Positions 11,750 through 25,082 are shown, counted from the stretch's first letter. The stretch: DNA of 64,000 nt from Flaccisagitta enflata (GCA_965153355.1 OZ231127.1:20274001-20338000); one strand, 5' to 3'. Made by a program: numbers and translations. Notes: generated from the letters alone by a model not told the origin.

Positions 11750-12125
11750 GTGAGCAATAGTGATAGCGATAGTGATAGCGAGCAATAGCGATAGCGATAG
11801 CGAAAGTTAGCGAGAGCGAGAGCCATAGCAAGCGATTGCAATAGCGATAGCAAGCAATAGCGATAGCGAGCAATAGCGATAGCGAGAGCAAGCAATAGCG
11901 ATAGCGATAACAAGCGGTAGCAAGCGGTAGCAATCGCAATAGCGAGTGGTAGCAATCGTGATAGCGAGAATGAGAGCAATAGCGATAGCGACAACAAGAG
12001 TGAGTAATAATGAGAGCAAGCAATAGCGAGCAAGAGCAAGAGCAAGCAATAGCAATAGCGATAGCAAGAACGATAGCAAGAGCGATAGCAAGAGCGATAA
12101 TGAAAGCAATAGCTAGAGCGAGAGC
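11750..12125. repeat. Degenerate AGCGAT/AGCAAT hexamer array
   Basis: About 60 imperfect hexamer units AGCGAT, AGCAAT and AGCGAG in tandem. The antisense frames coding for AIAIA/LSLSL-type peptides are by-products. Confidence 0.9.
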
Positions 12126-12435
12126 GAACCACACACACAGTCAGAGAGAGACAGACATGCACACACACCTATAGACACACATGTGATTGCATAATGGGAG
12201 AGAGAACAAGTGATGCGGGGTCACAATATCGTTGCAGCAGCGATGGCAACGCGATGCATGTTAGACCGATTACGATTCCGCGTACGTTACCGCATGAGCG
12301 AGTACGATTACGATTATGATTCCCCCTATCTTTGTCCGCGTACAATTACAATGACAAGTACACAATTTGTAATTTACAAGCCTCCTTGCACGGCAAGCCG
12401 ATTTTGGTCAAATTGAAAGAAAGAAAAAGAAAAAC

Positions 12436-12607
12436 AAGGCCGGATACATGGCCACCAGTTGCGGACGGGTGGGCAGGGGCGGAAATGCGCGTTTCCCCAC
12501 TTTTCAACTCGAGCGTGATGGACCAACCAACCAACCAACCAACCAACCAACCAACCGACCGACCGATCTACCGACCGACCGACAGACGGACAAAGCCTCT
12601 TATAGAG
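12436..12607 (+). mobile_element. Family H copy 4, subtype B
   Basis: It starts ACAAGGCCGGATACATGGCC, then AGTTGCGGACGGGTGGGCAGG, GCGCGTTTCCCCACTTTTC, a (CCAA)n/(CCGA)n microsatellite at 12527-12590, and ends GACAAAGCCTCTTATAGAG. The terminal hairpin is lost and GAAA-rich DNA follows. Confidence 0.7.
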
Positions 12608-12832
12608 AAAGAAAGAAAGAAAAAAAGATAGAAAGAATGAAAAAAATTCAAAAGTGAAAGAATGAAAAAATGAACGAATGAAAGAATAAAAGAAAGAGAA
12701 AGGAAAGAATGAAAGTATGAACTAACGAGTAAAGATACCAAAAATTGGATGTTTTGGGCGGTTTTGAACCTTTGATTAACCAAGTGACCAAAAAAGGAAC
12801 AGACTGAGCAAAGAAAGGAAGAAAGAAAGAAA

Positions 12833-12906
<74 letters not shown>

Positions 12907-13185
12907 ACGAAACAAAGAAAAAAAATAAAGAAAGAAAAAAGACAGAGGGAAAAAAGATAGAAAGAAAAAAGACAGAGAGAAAAAATGGAAAAAAAAAGAA
13001 AGAAGGATAGAAAGAAAAAAGACAGAAAGAAAAAAGACAGAAAGAAAAAAAAAAAAAGAAAGAAAGAAAAAAGACAGAAAGAAAAAAAGAAAGAAAAATA
13101 AAGAGAGAAAAAACACAGAAAAAAAAGAGAGAAAAAAAAAAGAAAGAAAGAAAGAAAAAAAAAAGAAAGAAAATTTAGGAAAGAC
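12600..13185. repeat. GAAA-rich imperfect microsatellite
   Basis: GAAA tetramers and AAAAGACAGA variants. It is purest at 12815-12905. The 238-residue antisense frame is a translation of this repeat, not a gene. The 13190-13405 interval beyond it shows nothing clear. Confidence 0.93.
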
Positions 13186-13407
13186 AGAAAAAAGAAGAGA
13201 ACAAGGCCAAGTAGGCCAACGATGCGTCCTCTTTGAATGAACGTATTTTATGAATGAATGTTTTTTTTTATGAATGAATGTCATTTGTGAAAGAAAAATC
13301 GCTAAAAATGTTGGAAATCAATTGAAAACTCCTTTCGTTAATCATTGACGATACTCGTCATTCCATTCACTTAAATAATCAGCTACGGTTTGGTCTGGTA
13401 GCGCTGA

Positions 13408-13640
13408 GGATAGGTTGGATAGGTTGGATAGGTCTGGTTATAGGTCAGAACGGTCTCGGGATTAGTCTGATAGAGCTGGGGATAGGTCTTATAGCGCAGG
13501 TGATAGGTCTGATAGAGCTCGGGATAGGTCTGATAGAGCTAGGGATAGGTCTGATAGAGCTCGGGATAGGCCTAATAGAGCTCGGGATAGGTCTGATAGA
13601 GCTAGGGATAGGTCTGATAGAGCTAGGGATAGGTCTAAGA
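13408..13640. repeat. About 21-bp minisatellite (GGGATAGGTCTGATAGAGCT)
   Basis: Ten or so units of GATAGAGCTCGGGATAGGTCT with small changes. Confidence 0.9.
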
Positions 13641-13902
13641 ATTAATAACCCCCGGCGCACCGCCTTGGCCCGTGTATCCGCCCTAGTTTTTCTACTTTTT
13701 ACTCATCCAGTATCGATTGTCATGTGCCTGTGCATACACATTTTTTAACGTGTGTGTGCATGCGCGCGCATTTGGATTTGGGTGTTTCCGTGTGTGTTCG
13801 AGTACAATGCTCTTGACTGTGTTTGGGGCATGATTGCATCAAATGTTCAGGGGGGGTATTTCATACCGAGTCAGCAGTCTTATATTCATTGCGTCAACTT
13901 CA

Positions 13903-13916
13903 ACAATAACAACTTC

Positions 13917-13999
<83 letters not shown>

Positions 14000-14120
14000 C
14001 GACACGCAGCTTCAACTTCAACTTCAACTACAACAATAACAACTTCAACAATAACAACTTCAACAATAACAACTTCAACAATAACAACTTCAACATAACA
14101 ACTTCAACAATAACAACTTC

Positions 14121-14205
<85 letters not shown>
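13903..14205. repeat. (AAC)n microsatellite in two blocks
   Basis: Pure AAC runs at 13915-14000 and 14118-14203 flank a middle block of repeated AACTTCAACAATAAC units. Confidence 0.95.
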
Positions 14206-14322
14206 GCAATGACACGCAGCTTTACTCGGAACTAAAATGCGCATGATTTTTTTTAGCTTGCGTGTACTCGTGAATATTTACTAATGCTTGAATGCGTAGA
14301 CTGGTACTGCGTAAACTGGTAC

Positions 14323-14428
<106 letters not shown>

Positions 14429-14497
14429 GGTGTTGCATGTGTGTGTTTGCGTGTGTTTGTGTGTGCATGTGTGTGTTTGCGTGTGCATGTTTCACAA

Positions 14498-14860
14498 GTG
14501 AGTAGTTGCGTGTTTCGCAAGTCAGTTGATGCGTGTTTCGCAAGTCAGTTGATGCGTGTTTGCAAGTCTTTAGTTGCGTGTTGCGCGAGATGGCAGTTGG
14601 GTGTTACGAGATTCTGTATTTGCGTATCATGCATTTTTGCCGTTGCGTGTTACGCAAATCTGTAGTTGCATGTTACACCAGTCTGTATTTGCGTGATACG
14701 CGAATCTGGAGTTACGGGAGTCTGTAGTTGCGTGTTATGGGAGTCTGTAGCTGTGTGTAACGCAAGTTCGCAGTTGTGCATTGTGCAAGTACAAAGTTGC
14801 ACATTTCGCAAGTCCAAAACTGTGCATTGCACAATCCTGAAGTTGTATGCTATGCAAGAC
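14498..14860. repeat. Degenerate minisatellite of about 27 bp
   Basis: Diverged units of the type TTGCGTGTTTCGCAAGTC(AG)T recur about 13 times, giving the impression of short Cys-rich frames. No gene is supported. Confidence 0.7.
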
Positions 14861-14904
14861 TGAACAGCTGCAACACCAAAACAAGTGACGTGGTGCAAAC
14901 GTGG

Positions 14905-14992
14905 CACCTTTCAACTTGTGCTCACGGACGGACCAACAGACGGACAGACCAATGAACAGACAGCCTCTCATAGAGTTGAAGGTCCGCAACTA
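14905..14992 (+). mobile_element. Family H copy 5, subtype B, partial
   Basis: GGACGGACCAACAGACGG, then GCCTCTCATAGAGTTG and GTCCGCAACTAAAAA match the 3' half of copies 12436 and 15263. Confidence 0.55.
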
Positions 14993-15077
14993 AAAATGCA
15001 AAACCAATAAATATTGAGACTTCATTTTCCTCTTGATCTTTAGTGTTGTGTACGTGCTCAGTCAGTCCGTCAATCCC

Positions 15078-15602
15078 TTTTTGGGCAGCGGCCCAAAAGG
15101 GCCGATGTCCTGTTGGACACAGGGGTGAATTTCCATACGTCCGTCCATACATTCTTACGTCCGTCCGTCCCCCCCCCTAAAGCTTCCCAAGCATTCCCAT
15201 CGAATAATATGGGATATTGATTAAATGCAAACTTCCCATTGAATAACATTGAAAATTGATGAAACAAGGCCGGATACACGGCCATCAGTTGCGGACGGGT
15301 GGGCAGGGGCGGATATGCGCGTTTTCCCACTTTTCGACTCGATGGTTACGGACCAACGGACGGACGGACGGACGGACGGACGGACAAAGCCTCTTATAGA
15401 GTTGCGTGTCCGCAACTAGAAATAAAAGAATATGAAATTCTTATTGAATAACATGGTAAATTGATGCAAAATTGAAAATATGCAAAACTCCCATTGCATA
15501 TCATGGAAAATCGCTCCAGTGGCCTCAAATATGCCCTCGCAGGACGTATGGAAATTCACCCCTGTGTCCTACAGGACATCGGCCCTTTGGAGCCGCTGCC
15601 CT
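15078..15602. repeat. Inverted pair of the GCAGCGGCCC family
   Basis: The left arm starts GGGCAGCGGCCCAAAAGGGCC and passes GACACAGGGGTGAATTTCC. The right arm (15540-15602) is the inverted form ending GGAGCCGCTGCCC. A family H element is nested between the arms. Confidence 0.7.
15263..15419 (+). mobile_element. Family H copy 6, subtype B, complete
   Basis: It starts ACAAGGCCGGATACACGGCC, has CAGTTGCGGACGGGTGGGCA, a (GGAC)n microsatellite at 15352-15385, and ends with the hairpin AGTTGCGTGTCCGCAACTAG. It is the best copy of subtype B in the window. Confidence 0.75.
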
Positions 15603-15713
15603 GCTCTCACTCCACTTCTTCAGCTATCACTCCAAGCAGGGCATCGGGTACCGCTGACCATGTGCGATCCTTGGATGACTTGTTTACTTATTGGGCGTTT
15701 ATGGACGTTTTTT

Positions 15714-16337
15714 GGGCAGCGGCCCCGAAGGGGACAAAGCCCTGTAGAACACAGGGGGACTTTCATTCGTCCGTTTGTCCATTTGTCCGTCCGTCCGTCA
15801 GTTCGTCCCCCCATCAGGCTCCTCAGGCCTCAAATCTGGCCTCTGAGACCTCAAATCTGGCCTCTAAGACCCCCAATCTGGCCTCTCAGGCCTCAAATCC
15901 AGCCTCTCAGGCCTCAAATCCAGCCTCTCAGGCCTCAAATCCGGCCTCTCGAGCCTCAAACCTGGCCTCTCGGGCCTAAAATTAGGCTTCTTAGGCCTCA
16001 AATCCAAATCCTTAGGCCTCAAACCTGGCCTCTCAGGCCTCAAACTGGGCCTCTCAGGCCTCAAATCAGCTATCTAAGCCTCAATTTATTGCTCTCAGGC
16101 TTCAAATCAGTCCTCTTACCTTTCAAGCCTTAATCCAGCTCTCTTAAGCCTCAAGTCAGCCCTCCCAAGCTTCCGATTGGCATTCTCAGGCCTTATTTCA
16201 GCCTTCTTAGACCTCAGTTTAGGCTCTTGAAGGCCTTCAGTCAGCCCTCTATTGCATCTCATCCACTTCTTCAGGCAGGACGAACGAAAGTCCCCCTGTG
16301 TTCTACAGGACTTTGTCCCCTTCGGGGCCGCTGCCCT
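15714..16337. mobile_element. Fold-back element, GCAGCGGCCCC family, with GCCTCAAATC array
   Basis: The left end is GGGCAGCGGCCCCGAAGGGG followed by ACAAAGCCCTGTAGAACACA. The right end (16280-16337) is its inverted complement ending GGGGCCGCTGCCC. Between them (15825-16230) are about twenty degenerate 20-bp units of the type CCTCTCAGGCCTCAAATC. It shares its termini with the elements at 38913, 43350 and 45077. Confidence 0.8.
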
Positions 16338-16567
16338 GCTTCCCCTCACTCCAATTCACAATCACTCAAAGCAGGGCAACGGGTATCGCTGACCCGTATT
16401 GCCCTTGGGCGACCTGTTGCATTAATGCTCCTACCCAAATGCAAATGTCCTTTTATCAGTGCACCTTCCCACTTGCACAAAACTTGGGAACCGTGTCTCG
16501 GGATTTGTTTTTCTGCTTTTTACCCCTCCAGTATTGATTGCCATGTGTCTGAGCATGCACATTCTTT

Positions 16568-16569
<2 letters not shown>

Positions 16570-16662
<93 letters not shown>
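16570..16662. repeat. (GT)n microsatellite
   Basis: About 46 GT dinucleotides. Confidence 0.96.
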
Positions 16663-16666
<4 letters not shown>

Positions 16667-17265
16667 ATTTGGGTGTGCTCGTGTGAGTCGGGTGTGTCAA
16701 TATGCAAAAGTATGTTTGATTAGATCATCGACATCAGGGAGTGTAAACAAAAAAATTCTAAAACTTTTAGCGTTATTATTTTTTTAAATTTCCATTATCT
16801 TCCATTTTTATGGCGCAAGAAAAGATTGTCAAAAATATATATACTTCCAGCATCTACACTGAGTTTTGGTGAAAATAGAAAAGATTGGTTAAAGTCTCTT
16901 TATACAACTTTGGTGATAAATAAACAACCATTACTCTGTTGCAACTTGAATTAGCACCAAGATATTCATGTGTTGAATCTGATTAATGATACTGATAGAA
17001 AATGATCAACACAGCAGTATACAAATTAGCGTCTAAAAAGGGGTTTTGAAAAAAATGGAAGATGAATGAAATTTGATAAAATAAAAACGCTAAAGGTCTT
17101 TGAATTTAATATCTTATGCTGTTTGATGTTGATGGTCTCATCAAATAACCTTTTGTATATTGACACACCCGATCGTGTGAGTGTTCGAGTACAATGCTCT
17201 TGACCGTGTTTGCATCAAATGTTCAGGGAGATATCTCATACCGAGTCACCAGTCTTCATCGCATC
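16663..17265. other. Unassigned AT-rich sequence
   Basis: No gene found. The stretch 17170-17260 (GTTCGAGTACAATGCTCTTG, ACCGAGTCA) repeats sequence from 13797-13880 that also precedes an (AAC)n tract, so this is a shared repeat whose 3' end is the microsatellite. Confidence 0.5.
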
Positions 17266-17266
17266 C

Positions 17267-17358
<92 letters not shown>
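17266..17358. repeat. (ACA)n microsatellite
   Basis: Thirty-one AAC triplets directly after the sequence shared with 13797-13880. Confidence 0.95.
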
Positions 17359-17359
<1 letters not shown>

Positions 17360-17437
17360 CTAAAAACAACGACCAACAACAACAACCAACAAAATCAACG
17401 TCGACAACGCTACATGCAGCCTATCTCCTAACTAGTT

Positions 17438-17575
17438 TTCAGTTGCGGACACGCGACTCTACACCTTGCCATGTCGGTCGGTAGGTTGGTAGGTTGGTCG
17501 GTAGGTCCGTCACATTTTTTAATTCCGAGCGGTTTTTGCATTACTACTCCTGCCCAACCGGCCTTGTTTTTGTTA
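17438..17575 (-). mobile_element. Family H copy 7, diverged
   Basis: CAGTTGCGGACACGCGACTC is followed by CGGTAGGTTGG repeats, then ACTACTCCTGCCCAACCGGC and CTTGTTTTT. Confidence 0.6.
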
Positions 17576-17926
17576 GCTTGCATATACTCGTGAATATTAA
17601 TCAATACTCAAATTGGTATTGTGTGTGCGTCACAAAGAAACTTCCCCCATTGGCGCAATGGACATTTGCGCTAGGGGCCTCCTTCACCAGCGCTGGTGTG
17701 TTTCTGGCCTCATTGCCCTAGTTACAATATGGCTTTTGCAAACATGCTATCTTAGGCGCAGTTAGTTTTCTTAGCGCATTAGCGCAAGTTCATTTCCTGG
17801 TTGCTTTCTGCCTCAGAACAGTAGACACATTTTTTTAAGGGTTAGGACTTCGTGGAATGAGTTGTATAAGCTCATAGGAGAGCGCTTGTGTTTGTTTATG
17901 CGTGAATGAGTGTGTGTTTGTGCATG

Positions 17927-17930
<4 letters not shown>
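17576..17930. other. Unassigned; several TTAGCGCA words
   Basis: Repeated phrases (GCGCATTAGCGCA, CATTGGCGCAATGG) here and at 18385-18470 suggest a dispersed repeat interrupted by the GA tract. No coding signal. Confidence 0.4.
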
Positions 17931-18001
<71 letters not shown>

Positions 18002-18095
18002 AAAGGATAGAAAAAAAAGAAAAGAAGAAAAAAAAAGAAAAAAGAAAAAAAAGAAAAAAGAAAAAAGGAAAAAAAAAAGAAATAAAGAGAGAGAA
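17930..18095. repeat. (GA)n and A/G-rich tract
   Basis: GA dinucleotides at 17930-17997, then irregular A-rich purine sequence to 18095. The 18096-18590 interval holds CAGACAGA words and no gene. Confidence 0.93.
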
Positions 18096-18594
18096 TTGCA
18101 GGCAGACAGACAAACACACATATTCCAATTTCAGACAGAGAGGCTTAGACATACAGACAGACAGACTTACCAACAAACACAAAATCAGAAATACAACTTT
18201 GAGGTCTTGTGGAGAGAAAAAAAGAAAAAAAGAGACAAAATTGCAAAAAATGACAGAAAAAGACTAGCAGTGACAGACTTACACAGCCATGCTTCTCTCT
18301 GCTTACTAAAGACTAGATTCATTGCCTTTGAGTCTAGACTTCTCCAAAAAGTTAAAGCTCTTGAAAATGCTGATACTGTTTCCAGAAATTAGGCGCAGTA
18401 AATGGCTAGGGGAATGACATTAGCGCATTACATAGCGCATTTCCTGGCGCATTAGCGCATTTGCACCTGTAGAAAAGTGCAGATGAAGTTTAAGTTTCTA
18501 ATTAATATGAAGGGAGAAAAGCAGCCCTTGTAACTGGTAGGGCAAGAAGCGCACTGGCGCAAATGTCCGTTAAAGTTTCCTTGTGTGCGTGTGC

Positions 18595-18920
<326 letters not shown>

Positions 18921-19098
18921 CCAACAACGCATATCTGAAGAACTAATCTTAAGCTGGACTTAAAGCAATAGCCCACTCGCATCATACATAGTACGTAGGC
19001 CATACAGTTTGATATAATGATGATGATCACACAAAAACTTAATCATCACCGTTGCAATCCCCATCGAAAGTTAAATCAAAGTTGTCTCCAGCCTGAGT

Positions 19099-19189
19099 TA
19101 CCCTCGGACAAGGTGAGATGGCACCAGATATCCCTTAATTGACCTCTAACGAAGGTGAATCAAGCGTCATCTCACCTAGTCCGAGGGTA
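19099..19189. mobile_element. 91-bp miniature inverted-repeat element
   Basis: TACCCTCGGACAAGGTGAGA at the left end is the near-perfect inverse of TCTCACCTAGTCCGAGGGTA at the right end. The size and short central loop fit a MITE. Flanks do not give a clear target duplication. Confidence 0.6.
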
Positions 19190-19635
19190 GAAGTATGATT
19201 TGGCTACTTAGAGTAGGTTGTTTCACTACCTACTCATTCCAATACTGAAAATTCGACTTAACCATGAGAATCAGCTGGTATGACAGGGGTCACTGAAATT
19301 CTGCTAGCGATTGGATTCATTGGCCTTAAGAAAAAATGTTTTTTGAATGGGAAAATGGCCACAATTTTTCTTTCCGGAGGTCGAAACGATGGATTGGACA
19401 TGAATAGCAGATGGTTGATTATTTCATTATTGTACTTAATCTACGATTGCTGTCCTCTTCCCATTGTTGGGAAAATTGGATCATGGAAGGAAACGGTTGT
19501 AATGAATTTGGCTTTGCAGAGAACAAGAAGAAAGATGGCTCGACCATTTTTCAAGCTTTTGGCCGAATTGCTTTTGAGCCAAATGATTATCAACGACAAC
19601 ATGGTAGAGGGGAGGACAAGGGAGGGGTAGGCAAA

Positions 19636-19640
<5 letters not shown>
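19190..19640. other. Unassigned sequence with an open frame of doubtful value
   Basis: A 116-codon plus-strand frame from about 19280 contains a hydrophobic stretch and then runs into the GA repeat. No splice sites or recognisable domain support it as a gene. Confidence 0.3.
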
Positions 19641-19684
<44 letters not shown>

Positions 19685-19735
19685 AAGAGAAGGAGCGAGA
19701 AAGTGGAAGAGAAAGAGAAAGAGCGAGAGAGAATA
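19640..19735. repeat. (GA)n microsatellite with GAGCGA variants
   Basis: Pure GA at 19640-19677, then GAGAAAGAG variants. Confidence 0.93.
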
Positions 19736-20045
19736 GTTTGGGAGCTTATCAATATATGCGTCACTTGTTGATGACATTTTGATTTCTGAAAGTGTCACTG
19801 TTCCTCTCCTCTTTTCTGTTCTCTCTTCTTTTCCTTTGGTCGACCCCATGAGATGCACCAATGTATACATTTTACAAATTATTGTAATCCGTTATTGCGG
19901 GGTTCAACTGAATCTATGGTAAGAGAAAGGATGGCTGTATGGCGAAAACAGAAACCCATCAATGATCATAAACCGTATGCGTGACGGACTGACCAACCAA
20001 CCGACCGATGGACAGACTCGACAGCTTATAGAGGTGCTTTGTCTC

Positions 20046-20455
20046 TTCTAAAACTGAAGGATGACGAAACTTGATGCGGCAACTTGCAGCATAGCATATC
20101 AGGAAAGAAGAAGGTACAAATGAAGGATGACAAAACTTCATGCGGCAACTTGCAGCATAGTATATCAGGAAAGATGAAGGTTCAAATAAAGGATGACGAA
20201 ACTTGATGCGGCAACTTGCAGCATGGCACATCAGGAAAGAAGGTACAAATGAAGGATGATGATACTTGATGCGGCAACTTGTAGTATAGCATATCAGGAA
20301 AGAAGAAGGTACAAATGAAGGATGAGGATACTTGATGCAGCAACTGGCAGCATAGTATATCAGGAGAGATGAAGGTTCAAATAAAGGATGACGAAACTTG
20401 ATGCGGCAACTTGCAGCATGGCACATCAGAAAAGAAGAAGGTACAAATGAAGGGT
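20046..20455. repeat. 66-bp tandem repeat, about 6 copies
   Basis: The unit contains AAGGATGACGAAACTTGATG, CGGCAACTTGCAGCATAG and CATATCAGGAAAGAAGAAGG. Copies vary by small indels. It is preceded at 19980-20045 by degenerate family H words (GACCAACCAACCGACCG). Confidence 0.88.
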
Positions 20456-20524
20456 GAGTTTCCTCCTTCAATATGCAAACCTTTTATCTCCTTTCATCTC
20501 TTTTGAAACATTTGAATGAGAATG

Positions 20525-20574
20525 AGAGACAGAGAGATAGACAGACAGAAAGACAGATAGACAGACAGATAGAC

Positions 20575-20630
<56 letters not shown>

Positions 20631-20780
20631 TGACAGATATACAGACAGATATACAGGCCAAATAAAAGTTAGAGATTCAGCCATTCAGATAGATTTAATG
20701 CCAGAATCAAAGACAGAGGGACAGACAGACAGACAGACAGACAGACGGACTGAAATGATAGACAGACGGAAAGACAAGCC
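20525..20780. repeat. (GACA)n and (GA)n microsatellites
   Basis: GACAGA variants at 20525-20580, GA at 20579-20618, then GACA runs at 20617-20660 and 20720-20750. Confidence 0.92.
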
Positions 20781-21000
20781 GAGAGAGGTTGTTTTGCATT
20801 ATCCACTGGCTGCGTTCTTTGAATTGAATCATCTGATGATGATCATGAAAACGCCCTTTTCAAGCAGCCACAAACCTGAACAGGATTAAATGCCGAGTTT
20901 TAAACCAAGCGCTATTTTGCAATTTTACTATCGCGTTTAAAAAAAAGGCTAGAAGTAGATGGGCTAACGAGGTTGATGCGAAATTCTAGATTTGGCAGCT

Positions 21001-21399
21001 TACTACGCGAATTAAAAAAAAAAGACGCACCTTTTTATTTGTTGATAAAACTGACTTAAAAAGCGTTCACAAAATTTTTGTAGAGAGAGCAATTTTGAAG
21101 ATTTTCAAATTATCTTTCATTCTAGACCAATCCCAGATCTGTATCTTTAACGGTTTAGGAGATAGAGCTTTCTAAAGTGAGACACCATTTTTCTGAATTG
21201 CATCTTTTTCAAAGGGACTGCAAAAACAAATTTGGCAACATTTTCACTCAAACTAATGCCATTTCCAAACGAAAAAAGATAGAGATACCAGATTGGCGCC
21301 AAATGAAAGAGTTTTTCAAGGGCTTCAAAATGGTCTAAGATTTTAATTAGCCCAATCAACCATTCAAAAGTGCGTCTTTTTTTTAAATTCGTATAGTAG
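21001..21399. mobile_element. TIR element, family T, about 399 bp
   Basis: The left terminus TACTACGCGAATTAAAAAAA followed by GACGCAC faces the right terminus GTGCGTC then TTTAAATTCGTATAGTA. The interior shares CATTCTAGACCAATCCCAGA and TTTAGGAGATAGAGCTT with the copy at 32033. It has no coding capacity, so it is non-autonomous. Confidence 0.8.
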
Positions 21400-21757
21400 A
21401 TTGCAAATTGTTCTCAATAAAGCGGCTTTGAGGAAGAAGTGGTTTATGGTTTGCGCTTTCATCTCACTCGATGAAGCCAATAACATAATAACGTCTTACG
21501 ACCACTTTTGTATACTGACGACCTGTCCTTGTCCCAACCGTTGAGGAGTAAACCAACATTTCCTTATGCAAAACAGTGCTGTTATCCCCAGTGTACCAAC
21601 CGACCAATCGACCAATCGACAGACTCATTAACTGTGTGCTACTAGTATTAAGTTAAACCCGAACAGAACCTCAGTCGAGTGTTGAATAGGATTTTGTTTC
21701 CTCTGGTTAGGGGGAAGGACTAGGAACTGATAATGGCGGTCTGAATAGGATTGAAGA

Positions 21758-21953
<196 letters not shown>

Positions 21954-22061
21954 GTGAAAACGGGTCGTTTGAAAGTCATGTCATTCACGGATATTCGTTT
22001 TTAACTGCTTCCTGCACGCTTGATTGCTTTTGTTCGAATTGCTTGACTGTTAGACTCGGAA

Positions 22062-22104
22062 ATGTTGTCGCGTATCGAACGACTTAAGCCGTTTGGATAC
22101 GATG
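22062..22104 (+). CDS. Possible first coding exon of an unidentified gene
   Basis: An ATG opens a short frame (MLSRIERLKPFGYD) that runs directly into a consensus donor, GATG|GTAAGA at 22105. The 43-nt length would leave 1 nt in the last codon. Nothing downstream could be joined to it with confidence, and such a short match can occur by chance. Confidence 0.22.
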
Positions 22105-22870
22105 GTAAGATCTATTACAGAGATGAACTCTGAAAGTTCCGTATATTGATGTTTCAAATCATGAATTCTAGTCAATTTTTGTAGGTTAGTTGTCATTTGC
22201 AACTGCCACAATATCTATGGGTTTGAGGCCTCAGCATCGCTTCATTTTTGACACGATCTTTTTTAAATTCCTTCCGTCGCACAAATTTAAATCACCTTAA
22301 ATGACAAATGACTTTTAAGGACCTCCCTTCCTCAGAATTATTTTTCAAATGTAATTTGCCAAAGTCTAAGGCCAGAGAAAAATGGAGAGGCGGTGTGACC
22401 GATGCAGTCGTTGAGGTTTAGACAGAGGTTGGCCATTTTATGGCAGTCAATGAACATATGATCACTACCAAAAAGGTTATTATTTCCTTTTAATCTTCTT
22501 AAATGTAGGAAATATCTTCTTTTTTGTAAGAAATAGCTACGTCTTTAAATCTGGCCCGTAAGCAGGGAGCTTGGAAAGGAAGATGTAAGGGCAAAGGCGT
22601 AGAAGATGACGACTATCCGGTGGTCAATGATTATAGGCAGAGATAGAGCCGTTTAGAACATGGGCGCCAGGTCTTAAATGAGGGAGTCGCGATGGGAAGT
22701 GACCACTTAACGAGTGGGCACGTGAGAAATATCAATTATCAGTCCCGACAGCGCGCTATTAGCCTTATAGACATATTTCAATGAGACATGAAGTCCCCAG
22801 TACTGTAGTGTCTACGCAATGAGACATGAAGTCCCCACTAGTGGCTACGTAATGATTTACAGTTTCGAAT
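22105..22870. other. Unassigned sequence
   Basis: Mostly unique-looking and AT-rich. A short direct duplication of CAATGAGACATGAAGTCCCC lies at about 22780 and 22818. Confidence 0.45.
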
Positions 22871-22875
22871 GAAAC

Positions 22876-23114
<239 letters not shown>

Positions 23115-23203
23115 AGTCACACACACACCATTAAACGTGACTGATCCGCGATGGACATGTATAAAGCGATACGGGGCGTGGTAAAGACACGTCCACTTTC
23201 ATT

Positions 23204-23394
23204 GGACAAGGCCGGATACACGGCTACCCCAGTCGCGTGCGGGTGGGCAGGGGCCATATTTGAGGTCAGTGGAGCATTTGGGAAGGAGCGATTTACTTTT
23301 AGCCAAAAACCCCATAAACGCCAAAAAAGTAAAGTGGGACGGACGGACCGACGGACCGACAGAGCGGGGCGTAGAGTCGCGTAGCTCGCGACTT
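23204..23394 (+). mobile_element. Family H copy 8, subtype A, complete
   Basis: It starts ACAAGGCCGGATACACGGCT, then AGTCGCGTGCGGGTGGGCAG, AAAAAAGTAAAGTGGGACGG and a GACGGACC microsatellite, and ends GAGTCGCGTAGCTCGCGACT. The terminal hairpin is clear. Confidence 0.78.
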
Positions 23395-23524
23395 AAGAAT
23401 AAAAATAGCGTCTAGACGAGTTCCAACATCGCCGCGGTGACTGTGTTGTCAACAATCTATTGTCAACAATGTGTTGAGGGGCGCACTTACATATTTACCT
23501 TTCCCACGACGTGTTTTGTTTCTC

Positions 23525-23765
23525 CTGTTCAGAAACAGTCCCCTCTGCCATCCCTCTTTGTCTCTGCCTCTCTTTTTTTCCCTTTGGTCTCTTTGTCTCT
23601 GCTTCTCTTTTTTCCCTTTGGTCTCTTTGTCTCTGCTTCTCTTTTTCTCGTGGTCTCTTGGTCTCTGATTTTCTTTTTTCTCTTTGTCTCTTTGTCTCTG
23701 CTTCTATTCTATCCCCTTGGTTTCTTTGTCTCTGCTTCTTTTTTTCCCGTTGCCTCTCTGTCTAG
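23525..23765. repeat. About 30-bp pyrimidine-rich minisatellite
   Basis: Units of GTCTCTGCTTCTCTTTTTTC followed by CCTTTGGTCTCTTT recur about seven times. The apparent frames of Leu/Ser/Phe are artefacts. Confidence 0.85.
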
Positions 23766-23890
23766 GTAGTTGTGATTCTTATGTGGTCCTTCTACATTGT
23801 ACTGTCCTGAATTATCGGACACTGTCTCTCTTTTTTTCAGTCCATTTGCACTTGCCGTTGTTGTTAGTGAAAGTACTTGTTTTCATCTTC

Positions 23891-24170
<280 letters not shown>

Positions 24171-24426
24171 TGTGCTAAATTGAAGGGAAATTATGCGAGG
24201 GCGTGACAGTCAGCATGAAAATAATAATGATGATAATGCAAATATTTGAATGGTTGGAGATAAAGTAGTCAATGATAGAGGAGGAGGGCTATCATCATAA
24301 AGCTGATAAAACTTTTAATCTTATTCTATCTCTTGGTCATAGAATATTCATCGTCTGAATTAAACACTTTTTGGATGAGTAAATGGAGAGACGGGAAGAG
24401 GGGGGGAAGGTTAATGTTTTAAACTT

Positions 24427-24560
24427 AAACAAGGCCATTTACATCCGAATAAGCCGTATTGGGCAGGGGCAGTGTTCGACAAGATGTCTACAAGAGCAGA
24501 CACTTTACCAAAAATGATATTGACGGACGTACTGCGGGACGGACGTAGAGACGGACGGAC
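24427..24560 (+). mobile_element. Family H copy 9, diverged
   Basis: AACAAGGCCATTTACATCCG, then TTGGGCAGGGGCAGT and a short GGACGGACG run. The terminal hairpin is lost. The 24561-25080 interval has no gene; it includes ATAAACATAGACATAAACAT repeats. Confidence 0.5.
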
Positions 24561-25082
24561 GAAGAAGTTAAAAGAGTGTTTGTGACTAAGAAAAGGAAGA
24601 AGACTTAAGAAAAAATAGATTGGTGCCATTTGGATTTAGTTGGTTGTTGATGAGAAGGATCGTTAATTTCCATATGCAGATTGCGCAGTGAAAGCGAATC
24701 GCCTGACTAAACAATTTCTTCCTTGTGTTTTCCTCACTTACTCATAAACATAGACATAAACATAAACATTGATGATCAAACTGTATAACCAGCTTCATAG
24801 TCTATGTAGAAAAGTCTTTTCTTGTAAACGCGTCTCTATGTACCCCACTTAAAGTCAGTCAGTCGGTTTCACATTTTTTGTCTTGAAGATCAAGTCATAT
24901 TTTGGTCAAATAGCCCCTTTTGAAGGTTACTTATGTCATACGATACTCATATTTGAGTTTGTTTCTTCTCTGCTAAGTATCTAAGAAATATAAACAATTC
25001 TTCTTAGCTACTCTCTGGGACAGGGTAAGGGGCTGGAGATTGTTGAGGAGAGGTTTACTTGTGTGATGTGAAGCAGTGAGAA

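Noticed and set aside
19280-19782. Two overlapping plus-strand frames of 116 and 123 codons
   Set aside because: No domain, no splice context, and one runs into the (GA)n repeat.
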